Below the pieces are notes generated by a model, which made no database searches, was not told the DNA's origin, and worked only from the letters and a program-made list of their open reading frames with translations. Of a stretch of DNA of 7,263 nt, positions 1 to 6,261 are shown piece after piece. The DNA is from CAYMJA01 sp964391095 (GTDB taxonomy: Bacteria; Patescibacteriota; Minisyncoccia; Minisyncoccales; GWA2-38-27). A program made the position numbers and the translations under genes. The stretch's first letter is position 1; every line of letters begins with the position of its first letter. Location of the stretch: NCBI GenBank assembly GCA_964391095.1, contig CAYMJA010000017.1:1-7263 (forward strand), read 5' to 3'.

Positions 1-420
1 ATTTTTGGAAATGGTTCTCAAAAAAAAGATTTGGAAAATTTTAGCAAGCAATTAAAAGCAGATGTTGAATTTAAGGGAAATATTCCTAATAAGAATTTAC
101 CAATGGAAATAAATAAAAGCAAATTATTTATTTTACCTTCATTATATGAAGGTTGCCCAAAAGTTTTATTGGAGGCAATGGCTTGCGGATTACCGGTGAT
201 TGGAACAGATGTTCGCGGTATAAACGAGATAATAAAAGCTAAAGAAAATGGCTATCTATGCGGAACAGATGCTTTTTCAGTAAGAAAGGCAATAATAGAA
301 GTTTTGAGTAATAAAGGTCTTCAGAAAAAACTTTCTCAAAATGCCCGAAAAACGATTTTAGAAAATTTCAAATTTGAAAAGATTTTAGAAACAGAAAAAG
401 ATATTTATGAAAATTTATAA
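1..420 (+). CDS. GT4-family glycosyltransferase, C-terminal part (5' end outside window)
   Basis: The reading frame is open from base 1 (IFGNGSQKKDLENF...) to TAA at 418-420, so this is the C-terminal 139 residues of a longer protein and the TTG at 31 is not its start. It is the nucleotide-sugar-binding half of a GT-B retaining glycosyltransferase of family GT4. The opening IFGNGS matches the usual 'I.G.G' strand. LFILPSLYEGCPKVLLEAMACGLPVIGTD carries the family's E-x7-E pair (visible residues E50 and E58) followed by the G-LPV-G turn. The C-terminal helix ends in KFEKILETEKDIYENL, which is typical of the family. It should transfer a sugar from a nucleotide donor to a growing lipid-linked glycan at the cytoplasmic membrane face. 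Sugar and acceptor cannot be read from this fragment. Its last 14 bases overlap the start of the next gene, which suggests cotranscription. Confidence 0.93.
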   Translation: MFGNGSQKKDLENFSKQLKADVEFKGNIPNKNLPMEINKSKLFILPSLYEGCPKVLLEAMACGLPVIGTDVRGINEIIKAKENGYLCGTDAFSVRKAIIEVLSNKGLQKKLSQNARKTILENFKFEKILETEKDIYENL

Positions 421-1333
421 TATCTTTTTTTGTACAGGAGTTAGCAAAATAAGGATTTTTCTAAATATCATTAGATTGGTGTTTTATAAATTAATTAACA
501 AAAGATTTGTTATAGCAAAAATTTATGACAATAAAATGCTTTTAGATTTAAAAACATTAGGAATATCTCAAGCACTTTTCATATATAACAAAAGAGAGTT
601 ATTAGATACTGAGATACTTATAAGCGAACTTAAAGATAATATGAATGTTTTAGATATAGGAGCTAATATAGGTTATTACGCTCTTTTAGAAGCCTCTTTA
701 TTGAATAGAGGCAGAGTATACGCTTTTGAACCTGATCCACGAAACATAGAGATATTAGAAAAAAACATTAAATTAAATAATTTCTCTGGAAAAATTTCAT
801 TATATCCTTATGCTGTAGCAGAAAAAAACTGTATCAGGAAATTTAATTTAGCTAAACAAACAAACTTGAATAGTTTTACTAGAAAAGAAAAGAATGGTGA
901 TTTTATAGAGGTGAAATGTCTGAAATTAAATGATTTTGCTAAAGAGAAAAAGATTGATTTTATCAGAATGGATATAGAGGGGTATGAATGTATGGTTGTT
1001 GCCGGAATGATTGATTTTTTAAGAACAAAAGAAAACTTGAAATTACAAATAGAAGTTCATCCTTCTGTATTTAGTATTGGAGAATTTAGTTTTTTAGAAG
1101 AACTAAAGATATTAGAAAAATTTGGCTTTCAGGTAAAGTATTTGATTTCTGCCGGCATAGCCAGACCCCCTCAGATTATAAGCAGGGGATACAAACCAAT
1201 AAAATCTGTAAGAGAAGGAAAATTAACCCATGGTTTATATAAAGACATAAAGATGGAAGACCTATTGCTGTTTCTGGCATATAAAATGAAAATAGTTAGG
1301 TCAATATTCTTGGAGAAGAAACCGAAAGAATAA
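407..1333 (+). CDS. FkbM-family SAM-dependent methyltransferase (first copy)
   Basis: This 308-residue protein has the FkbM (Methyltransf_21) layout. An N-terminal part with a short hydrophobic stretch (about 18-30) is followed by the SAM-binding motif VLDIGANIGYY (81-91), the acidic ribose-binding residue in VYAFEPDP (E108), and the FkbM signature DFIRMDIEGYE (184-194), then QIEVHPS. Family members are O-methyltransferases acting on sugar or polyketide hydroxyls. Among glycosyltransferases, a sugar of the nascent glycan or its nucleotide/lipid-linked precursor is the likely substrate (inference). The ATG at 407 lies inside the end of the previous gene (14-base overlap), with only a weak A-rich ribosome site, so translational coupling is likely. 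The gene is paralogous to the one at 3371-4327: both share the segment NKM-LDLK-LGIS, GANIGYYAL-EA and the DFIRMDIEGYE block, but N- and C-terminal ends differ. It is followed by a 15-base A-rich gap. Confidence 0.92.
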   Translation: MKIYNIFFCTGVSKIRIFLNIIRLVFYKLINKRFVIAKIYDNKMLLDLKTLGISQALFIYNKRELLDTEILISELKDNMNVLDIGANIGYYALLEASLLNRGRVYAFEPDPRNIEILEKNIKLNNFSGKISLYPYAVAEKNCIRKFNLAKQTNLNSFTRKEKNGDFIEVKCLKLNDFAKEKKIDFIRMDIEGYECMVVAGMIDFLRTKENLKLQIEVHPSVFSIGEFSFLEELKILEKFGFQVKYLISAGIARPPQIISRGYKPIKSVREGKLTHGLYKDIKMEDLLLFLAYKMKIVRSIFLEKKPKE

Positions 1334-1348
1334 AAAAGCAAAAAAAAA

Positions 1349-2272
1349 ATGACTAAAAACCTAAAAGAAGATAAAAAATCTGGAAAGCCGAAGGCAGTAA
1401 TATGGTATATTGCCGCGCGTCCCTGTCTTAAAGAAAACCTGGAGTTATTATATAAAAACTTTAATAATAAATATCAGTATCCAGTGCTTGTTTTTACTTT
1501 TGGAAAGAAATACAGTAGAAGATTTATAGAAAATATTCATAAGAAAATCGATTTCACTATTAAGTTTGTGGAATTGGATTTGCCGAAAATCCCCCCTCAT
1601 ATAAAAGAACAAGATCTATTCTACCATCGAAAAGAAATACCTTATGCAAGGAAATATTTTCCAAAATCAAGGATGGAGTATCTTCATGTAGATAATTTTG
1701 TGGCTGGAGAAGTTATGGAACATCCGGAAATAAAAAAGTATGATTTCGCTCTTCAAATGGATGATGATACATTTCTTATACAAGAAATTGATTTTGATTT
1801 ATTTAAGTTTGTGAGAAATAATAATTATAAATTTGCCCCTTTTACTGTTAGAAAATTGAATCATCCAAAGGTTCGGCAGTGCCAGATAGGGTTGAGAGAA
1901 TTGGTTAAAAAATATATTAAAGAGAATAATATTAAGCCCAGAAGCAGTTCATTAGATAAAAATGGAAATTGGGATAGTGTAGCAGGTCGTTATCCAGCTA
2001 TCTATGATTTAACTATATTTAGAAATCAAAATTGGGAAAAATGGTGGAATTGTGTTAATGAATCAGGAGGTATTTATAAATACAGATGGGGAGATAATGA
2101 AATACATACCCTACATATGAGAATATATTATTTAGATTCAGATTGGCATAATTTTGATTTTTACAAAAAAGGAAAATGTAAACATGGGGGATATGGAACC
2201 GTATATCAAGACAGAATGCATAAAACTCTGCGGTTTGTTAAAAATCTTTATAGAAAATTTCAAAAAACATGA
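1349..2272 (+). CDS. GT15 (Kre2/Mnt1)-like glycosyltransferase, probable mannosyltransferase
   Basis: This 307-residue protein resembles GT15, the retaining GDP-mannose-dependent alpha-1,2-mannosyltransferases of fungal Golgi. Two blocks align without gaps to fungal consensus as I recall it. First, residues 111-140 (Y-L-H-V ... G ... HP ... KYD ... DDD) match the fungal Y-R-H-M ... G ... HP ... KYD ... EPD region, placing D138-D140 at the metal/nucleotide site. Second, residues 218-254, ending GGIYKYRWGDNEIHT, match the fungal I-x-DL ... R ... GGF-YERWGD-PVHS. No membrane anchor precedes the catalytic domain (it starts MTKNLKEDKKSGKPKAVIWYI), unlike the type II fungal enzymes, so it is probably a cytosolic or peripheral enzyme. 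A217 sits where fungal enzymes carry the glutamate of FEI. GDP-mannose as donor is inferred from family only. The ATG start follows an A-rich leader without a clear Shine-Dalgarno; the TGA stop overlaps the next start as ATGA. The alternative is another GT-A fold enzyme sharing only a DDD motif, which the RWGD block makes less likely. Confidence 0.75.
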   Translation: MTKNLKEDKKSGKPKAVIWYIAARPCLKENLELLYKNFNNKYQYPVLVFTFGKKYSRRFIENIHKKIDFTIKFVELDLPKIPPHIKEQDLFYHRKEIPYARKYFPKSRMEYLHVDNFVAGEVMEHPEIKKYDFALQMDDDTFLIQEIDFDLFKFVRNNNYKFAPFTVRKLNHPKVRQCQIGLRELVKKYIKENNIKPRSSSLDKNGNWDSVAGRYPAIYDLTIFRNQNWEKWWNCVNESGGIYKYRWGDNEIHTLHMRIYYLDSDWHNFDFYKKGKCKHGGYGTVYQDRMHKTLRFVKNLYRKFQKT

Positions 2273-3324
2273 AAATAGTAATTAACACAAGTTACAAAGG
2301 TTATACTGGGAGGTTTTGTGTAGGACAGATAGGTCCAAAATTAGCTAAAGCAGGGCATTCTGTAGTCTATAATGACTGGAATCATTACAAAGAATATGAT
2401 TTAGCTTTGTTTGTGGCTACAGATTCAGATGTGAGAAGAGCTAAGAAAGAAAATCCTAATATTTTAACTGTGATTATAGATCCAAAATCAGGCCTAAGGA
2501 GCATGAGAAGGGAAGCTAAGTGTGCTGATTTTTTATTTGTTACTTCTATGGAGCAGAGAGATTTCTTTTTAAAGTATAACAAGAATGTTGATATCTACCT
2601 GAATTTTGCAGATATTAAAGAGATGCCTAAAACACATCTTAAAAAACATAAGATAATTATCGGGTATCATGGCAATAAGGTGCATTTGAACTGCATGGCA
2701 GGTCTTAGCAAAGCATTAGATGATTTGAGCGATAAATACAATATTGAGTTTTGGGCAATATATAATATAAAAAAACTTGGCAAATGGAGAATAAATATGT
2801 CTAGCAAATGGAGAATAAATATGCCTAAAAAATGTCCAGTAAAGCATATCCAATGGTCAGGGGACAGCTATTATAAATATTTAAGCCAGAGTGATATTGG
2901 TGTTATTCCTGCTGCAACTTCTATAAATACTGCAACAGGCAAAGTATTGGTTAGGTTTTTAACTAGTTTTTTAATTAATTGGCCTAGGTATGATAAGCAC
3001 GATTATTTAATAAGGTTTAAGTATTCTACAAATCCTGGGAGAATATACCAGTTCAGTCAGTTTCATATACCAGTAGTAGCTGACTTTATGCCTTCATACT
3101 GCCAGATGATTCAAAATGGAAGCTCAGGATTCTTAGTTTATTCGAAAGAGGGATGGTATGATGCCTTGGAAAAACTTATATTAGATCATAATCTTAGAAA
3201 TAGAATGAGCAGTAATTTGAAGAATTTCATTGATGATAATTGTTCACCTGATATAAATTTTGAAAAATTTCTAAAATCTATTCAGCACCTTTTGTCCCGG
3301 AGAAATAAGCCAACTCCTTTTTAA
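2269..3324 (+). CDS. Divergent GT-B (GT4-like) glycosyltransferase
   Basis: This 351-residue protein looks like a GT-B glycosyltransferase. The N-terminal Rossmann half starts MKIVINTSYKG and continues through QIGPKLAKAGHSVVYND and YDLALFVATD. The C-terminal half has IIIGYHGN (129-136), the strand DIGVIPA (209-215), then STNPGRIYQFSQFHIPVVAD (253-272) and an NGSSGFLV turn (283-290), which parallel the GT4 'SN-l-ey-a-GiPVva ... G-tGfL' region. The usual E-x7-E pair is not present, with glutamine (Q261) near the second position, so the family assignment is loose and the donor unknown. Residues 171-186 are an 8-residue tandem duplication (GKWRINMS / SKWRINMP). The start overlaps the preceding stop by four bases (ATGA), implying translational coupling with the GT15-like gene and perhaps consecutive steps in glycan assembly (inference). 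It ends with TAA before the largest gap in the window (46 bases). Confidence 0.82.
   Translation: MKIVINTSYKGYTGRFCVGQIGPKLAKAGHSVVYNDWNHYKEYDLALFVATDSDVRRAKKENPNILTVIIDPKSGLRSMRREAKCADFLFVTSMEQRDFFLKYNKNVDIYLNFADIKEMPKTHLKKHKIIIGYHGNKVHLNCMAGLSKALDDLSDKYNIEFWAIYNIKKLGKWRINMSSKWRINMPKKCPVKHIQWSGDSYYKYLSQSDIGVIPAATSINTATGKVLVRFLTSFLINWPRYDKHDYLIRFKYSTNPGRIYQFSQFHIPVVADFMPSYCQMIQNGSSGFLVYSKEGWYDALEKLILDHNLRNRMSSNLKNFIDDNCSPDINFEKFLKSIQHLLSRRNKPTPF
2780..2827 (+). repeat. 24-bp in-frame tandem duplication inside the glycosyltransferase gene
   Basis: Two adjacent 24-base units, 2780-2803 and 2804-2827, both beginning gcaaatggagaataaatat, differ at one base (T at 2800, C at 2824). Because 24 is a multiple of three, the frame is kept and the unit gives GKWRINMS then SKWRINMP. 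The near identity suggests a recent slippage or duplication event in the linker between the two GT-B halves. Confidence 0.95.
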
Positions 3325-3353
3325 ATAAATTAATGAAAATACCTTAAGGAGTT
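3312..3353 (+). promoter_or_regulatory. Inverted repeat around an AAGGAG in the intergenic gap
   Basis: AACTCCTT (3312-3319, in the last codons of the upstream gene) is the exact reverse complement of AAGGAGTT (3346-3353), with a 26-base AT-rich loop. In RNA this could form an 8-bp hairpin that hides the AAGGAG, the best Shine-Dalgarno-like sequence in this gap. That AAGGAG is 19 bases before the ATG at 3371. A nearer AAAGGGA (3357-3363) is the more likely ribosome site for that start. There is no U-tract after the stem, so it does not look like a rho-independent terminator. A regulatory role is speculative; the pairing itself is seen directly. Confidence 0.35.
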
Positions 3354-3370
3354 CATAAAGGGATTATGAA

Positions 3371-4327
3371 ATGAAAAATAAAAAAATAATCACAATAAGG
3401 AACGCAGTTATAAAAACTGATAAGAGATTAGTTCGAAAAGCGCAGAGAGTAATTAAGCACGAAGGTTTTTTTGTATTTTTGAGGAAAACCATTATTTTTT
3501 TTATTCTTTTAATAAAGCGATTTTTCCGTGAATATTTACCTTTAAAATACTTATATTTTATTTCTTCTAATGGAGAGATTGTAAGGAATATTAAAGATAA
3601 TAAAATGGTTTTAGATTTAAAAGACCTTGGAATTTCCCGTGAATTAGCTTTATATAAAATTTATGAAAAGAATAGCACAAACCAGCTTAAAAAAATACTT
3701 GCTCCTGGAATGAAGATTGTTGAGATAGGGGCAAATATTGGATATTACGCTTTAATAGAGGCAAAATTAATAGGAGAGCAAGGACATATTTATGCTTTTG
3801 AGCCTTCTCCATATAGTTTAAGTTTTCTTAAGCGTAATATAAAACTTAATAATTATCATAATATAGAAGTTTTTCAAAAAGCTATTGGGGCAGAAAATAC
3901 TAAGTCAAGATTTTTCATTGCTGATAAATCTAATCTTTCTAGTTTTATTAAAAGAGAAGGCACTGTGGATAACATAGAAGTCGAAATTATTAAATTGGAT
4001 GATTTTCTAAAAAATAAAAAAGTTGATTTCATTAGAATGGATATAGAAGGATATGAAAAAGAAGTGCTTAAAGGATTAGAGAATACATTGAGCAAAGAAG
4101 ATGCTCCAAAATATCTTTTTATAGAGATTCATTCTGTGTTGCTTCATAAGAAAAACAGTTCGGCAGAAAAAATTATTAGATATTTAGAAGAATTTGGATA
4201 TTCAGTTACCAAAGGTTTTTATAGGGGATGTTCAAAAATAGTTGTGGACAACACCCCGGAATTACTTAATCATTCTTATTTAGAAAAAGGTTACTGGGAA
4301 ACATTTTTCCAACATAAAAATAAATAA
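3371..4327 (+). CDS. FkbM-family SAM-dependent methyltransferase (second copy)
   Basis: This 318-residue protein is a second FkbM methyltransferase. It has IVEIGANIGYY (116-126) as the SAM-binding loop, E144 in IYAFEPSP, and the signature DFIRMDIEGYE (219-229), followed by FIEIHSVLL. It probably O-methylates a sugar hydroxyl of the glycan made by this cluster (family knowledge plus context; the exact position is unknown). Compared with the copy at 407-1333 it carries an N-terminal extension with a basic segment and a hydrophobic stretch (about 33-50, FFVFLRKTIIFFILLIKRFF) that may associate with the membrane. The ATG at 3371 is supported by AAAGGGA eight bases upstream; a two-codon ATGAAATGA minigene (3366-3374) overlaps it. 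The C-terminus is also unlike the first copy, so the two probably act on different acceptors. A 14-base gap separates it from the flippase gene. Confidence 0.92.
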   Translation: MKNKKIITIRNAVIKTDKRLVRKAQRVIKHEGFFVFLRKTIIFFILLIKRFFREYLPLKYLYFISSNGEIVRNIKDNKMVLDLKDLGISRELALYKIYEKNSTNQLKKILAPGMKIVEIGANIGYYALIEAKLIGEQGHIYAFEPSPYSLSFLKRNIKLNNYHNIEVFQKAIGAENTKSRFFIADKSNLSSFIKREGTVDNIEVEIIKLDDFLKNKKVDFIRMDIEGYEKEVLKGLENTLSKEDAPKYLFIEIHSVLLHKKNSSAEKIIRYLEEFGYSVTKGFYRGCSKIVVDNTPELLNHSYLEKGYWETFFQHKNK

Positions 4328-4341
4328 GATTTATATAATCA

Positions 4342-5637
4342 GTGAAAAATATATTAAACTTTATTAAAATTTTAACCAAAAGATACCTCATTGATAGTTT
4401 TTTTCTTACTTTTCCCCAGCTAATAGCTATTTTTGTCACCTTAATAACTCTTCCGATAATTTTAGCAAACATACCAATCAAAGATTATGGTATTTTTCAG
4501 TTTGTATTAGCTTTACAGCTTTGGATAGTTACTCTTACTGCTGGCCATATTATTTTGGGCGCCAAAAAAGGAATCGCCAAAGGTTTAGATGGCACTTTTC
4601 TTTTTGCTTTTTTTTATCGTCTTAAATTATTAGCTGTATTGGGATTGATTGGTGTTATTATCAGCATAGTTTTGTACAGGGTAGGGTTTACTGTTTGGTC
4701 TTTGTTATTGCTTACAATGAGCTTATTTTTGATAATTGGCTATCTTCCTCAAGTAAGCTATCGAGAATTTTTTATAGCAAAAAAACAATTTAAGAACTTT
4801 GCTATTTGGCAGACAATTCCTTCTGTCTTAGTTTCCATTGCTTTAGCTGCTGCAGCTTTTTTGACCCATAATATTTTAATATGTGCTATTACTTATTTTG
4901 GTTTAATAACTTTGATTAGTTGGTCCGGAGTTTTATATGTAGTTTATAGGAATAATTTATTCTTTGCCTATAAGCAGGGCAGAATTGATAGGAAATGCAT
5001 TCCTTATGGTTTAAAATTAATCCCAGCGAGTTTGATATTACAGACATCTAATAAAATAAGTAATTTCATTATTGGTCCATTTTTTGGTTTTGCTAATTTG
5101 GCAGTATTTTCTATTGCTTCCCAATTAGATGTAAAATTTAAGAGTTTTACTAAATTATCATACAATCTTCTTTATTCTGATTTTGCTAAATATGAACAGG
5201 ATAAATTAGTTAAAAAGATAAAATCAAGATTAAAACAAGGAATAATGGTTTCAGTTATTATTACCTTGGGTTGTATTTTTTTGGGCTACATATATATCAA
5301 TTTATTTTTACCTCAATTATATCAATCAGCTAAACTTTATTTTTTGATTTTGAGTTTAGGTTTACCAGCTGTTATTCTACAAATAATCTTACATACTGTA
5401 TTAGCAGCAAATTTACGTTATAAAGAATTGACAGTTTTGCTTATATTGCCGAACTTGATAAAAATAATTTTAATTATTCTTCTGGGATTATTGTTTAAGG
5501 TAATCGGTGTTTGTTGGGGTGTAGCTTTAGGAGCTTGGATCAGTTTTAGTTTTTATTATTTTTTAACAATAAGGAAAGAATTGGCAATAAAACTAATCAA
5601 AAATTTTCCTCTATTAAAAAAATTATCTAATTTTTAG
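4342..5637 (+). CDS. Wzx-type polysaccharide/oligosaccharide flippase (MOP superfamily)
   Basis: This 431-residue, strongly hydrophobic protein has about 12 predicted membrane helices by eye. The approximate helices are 23-43, 51-73, 93-113, 117-136, 158-176, 178-201, 225-246, 250-266, 301-323, 332-353, 363-385 and 387-408. Length and layout fit the RfbX/Wzx polysaccharide exporters, which flip lipid-linked oligosaccharide across the cytoplasmic membrane. Typical features are the early IPIKDYGIFQF segment (the 'l-p-e-yG-f' motif after helix 1), the loop around YREFFIAKKQFKNFAIW, and the C-terminal LRYKELT-LLILPNLIKI repeat-like half. Basic residues before the first helix (KILTKRYLID) suit a cytoplasmic N-terminus. 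The start is GTG; there is no in-frame ATG before the first helix and no clear Shine-Dalgarno, so the exact start is uncertain by a few codons. It lies between a methyltransferase and another modifying gene, as expected for a glycan export cluster. Confidence 0.9.
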   Translation: MKNILNFIKILTKRYLIDSFFLTFPQLIAIFVTLITLPIILANIPIKDYGIFQFVLALQLWIVTLTAGHIILGAKKGIAKGLDGTFLFAFFYRLKLLAVLGLIGVIISIVLYRVGFTVWSLLLLTMSLFLIIGYLPQVSYREFFIAKKQFKNFAIWQTIPSVLVSIALAAAAFLTHNILICAITYFGLITLISWSGVLYVVYRNNLFFAYKQGRIDRKCIPYGLKLIPASLILQTSNKISNFIIGPFFGFANLAVFSIASQLDVKFKSFTKLSYNLLYSDFAKYEQDKLVKKIKSRLKQGIMVSVIITLGCIFLGYIYINLFLPQLYQSAKLYFLILSLGLPAVILQIILHTVLAANLRYKELTVLLILPNLIKIILIILLGLLFKVIGVCWGVALGAWISFSFYYFLTIRKELAIKLIKNFPLLKKLSNF

Positions 5638-5640
5638 AGT

Positions 5641-6261
5641 ATGTCGTTTGTTTATAAAAATCGCGAAGAAAGAGCAAAATATACTGCCTTAAAATACCAG
5701 AACTTTTTAAAAGGGAAAATTCTTGATGTTGGTTGTTGGAACAAAGATTTGAAAAAATATCTAAGCAAAGATATAGAGTATGTTGGAATTGATGTGGCAG
5801 GGAATCCTGATATTTTTATTAATTTAGAAAAAGGAAAAATTCCATTTCCAGACAATTCTTTTAATTGTGTGGTTTGCATAGATGTTTTAGAACATTTAGA
5901 TAATATTCATGAAACATTCGACGAACTTTTAAGAGTAAGCAAAAGATATATAATAATATCTTTGCCAAATTGTTATTCAGCAAGTCTTAAAAATATTATT
6001 AGAGGTAGGGGAGGGTTAAAGTTCTATGGTTTGCCGTTAGAGAAACCAAAAGACAGACACAAATGGTTTTTTAATTATCAAGAAGCAAAGGACTTTGTTA
6101 TTAAAAGAGCAGAAAAGAATAACGCCAAAGTTATTGAGATATCTACTATTAGAAGAAAAAAAGTGGTCCGAGATTTTATTTTAAAGCTCTTCCTTGGCAA
6201 AAGATATAAAAATATTGTTTATCTTGTCCTCTGGGCCCTAATTGAAAAACATGAAAAATAA
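5641..6261 (+). CDS. Class I SAM-dependent methyltransferase (Methyltransf_11 type)
   Basis: This 206-residue protein has the compact Rossmann methyltransferase fold. KILDVGCW (26-33) is motif I, YVGIDVAGNPD (47-57) holds the acidic SAM-ribose residue D51, IPFPDNSFNCVVCIDVLEHL (67-86) is motif II with the typical 'pF-dnsFD-V--DVLEHl' pattern, and IIISLPN (104-110) is the following strand. It lies three bases after the flippase stop (TAG agt ATG) with only a weak ribosome site, so coupling to flippase translation is likely. The substrate cannot be read. A sugar, lipid carrier or glycan end is plausible from context, and it is unrelated in sequence to the two FkbM enzymes. A basic, partly hydrophobic C-terminus (about 176-203) could touch the membrane. 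The end overlaps the following GT2 start by 11 bases. Confidence 0.9.
   Translation: MSFVYKNREERAKYTALKYQNFLKGKILDVGCWNKDLKKYLSKDIEYVGIDVAGNPDIFINLEKGKIPFPDNSFNCVVCIDVLEHLDNIHETFDELLRVSKRYIIISLPNCYSASLKNIIRGRGGLKFYGLPLEKPKDRHKWFFNYQEAKDFVIKRAEKNNAKVIEISTIRRKKVVRDFILKLFLGKRYKNIVYLVLWALIEKHEK

Noticed and set aside
31..33. TTG at 31 as the start of the first glycosyltransferase
   Set aside because: The frame is open to base 1 and the residues before it (IFGNGSQKKD) match the conserved GT4 strand, so the gene is truncated by the window edge.
2385..2582. Antisense open frame of 65 codons
   Set aside because: It lies wholly inside the GT-B gene on the other strand, shows no known motif, and fits chance openness in AT-rich DNA.
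3325..3370. Rho-independent terminator or new promoter in the 46-base gap
   Set aside because: The available stem has no following T-run and a long loop, and no convincing -35/-10 pair was found; an operon continuing through is simpler.
3874..4095. Antisense open frame of 73 codons
   Set aside because: Mirror of the FkbM coding sequence including its conserved DIEGYE region; no independent features.
4266..4481. Antisense open frame of 71 codons spanning the FkbM-flippase junction
   Set aside because: Hydrophobic look comes from the complement of the flippase's helices; no ribosome site or context.
431..4680. Repeated TTGTACAGG at about 430 and 4673
   Set aside because: Short, within coding sequence in unrelated frames and without further matching flanks; likely chance.
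5652..5879. Antisense open frame of 75 codons
   Set aside because: Shadow of the class I methyltransferase, with no motif.
6242..6250. TTG at 6242 as start of the GT2 gene
   Set aside because: ATG at 6251 is nine bases later and still leaves the full family N-terminus; no ribosome site favours the TTG.
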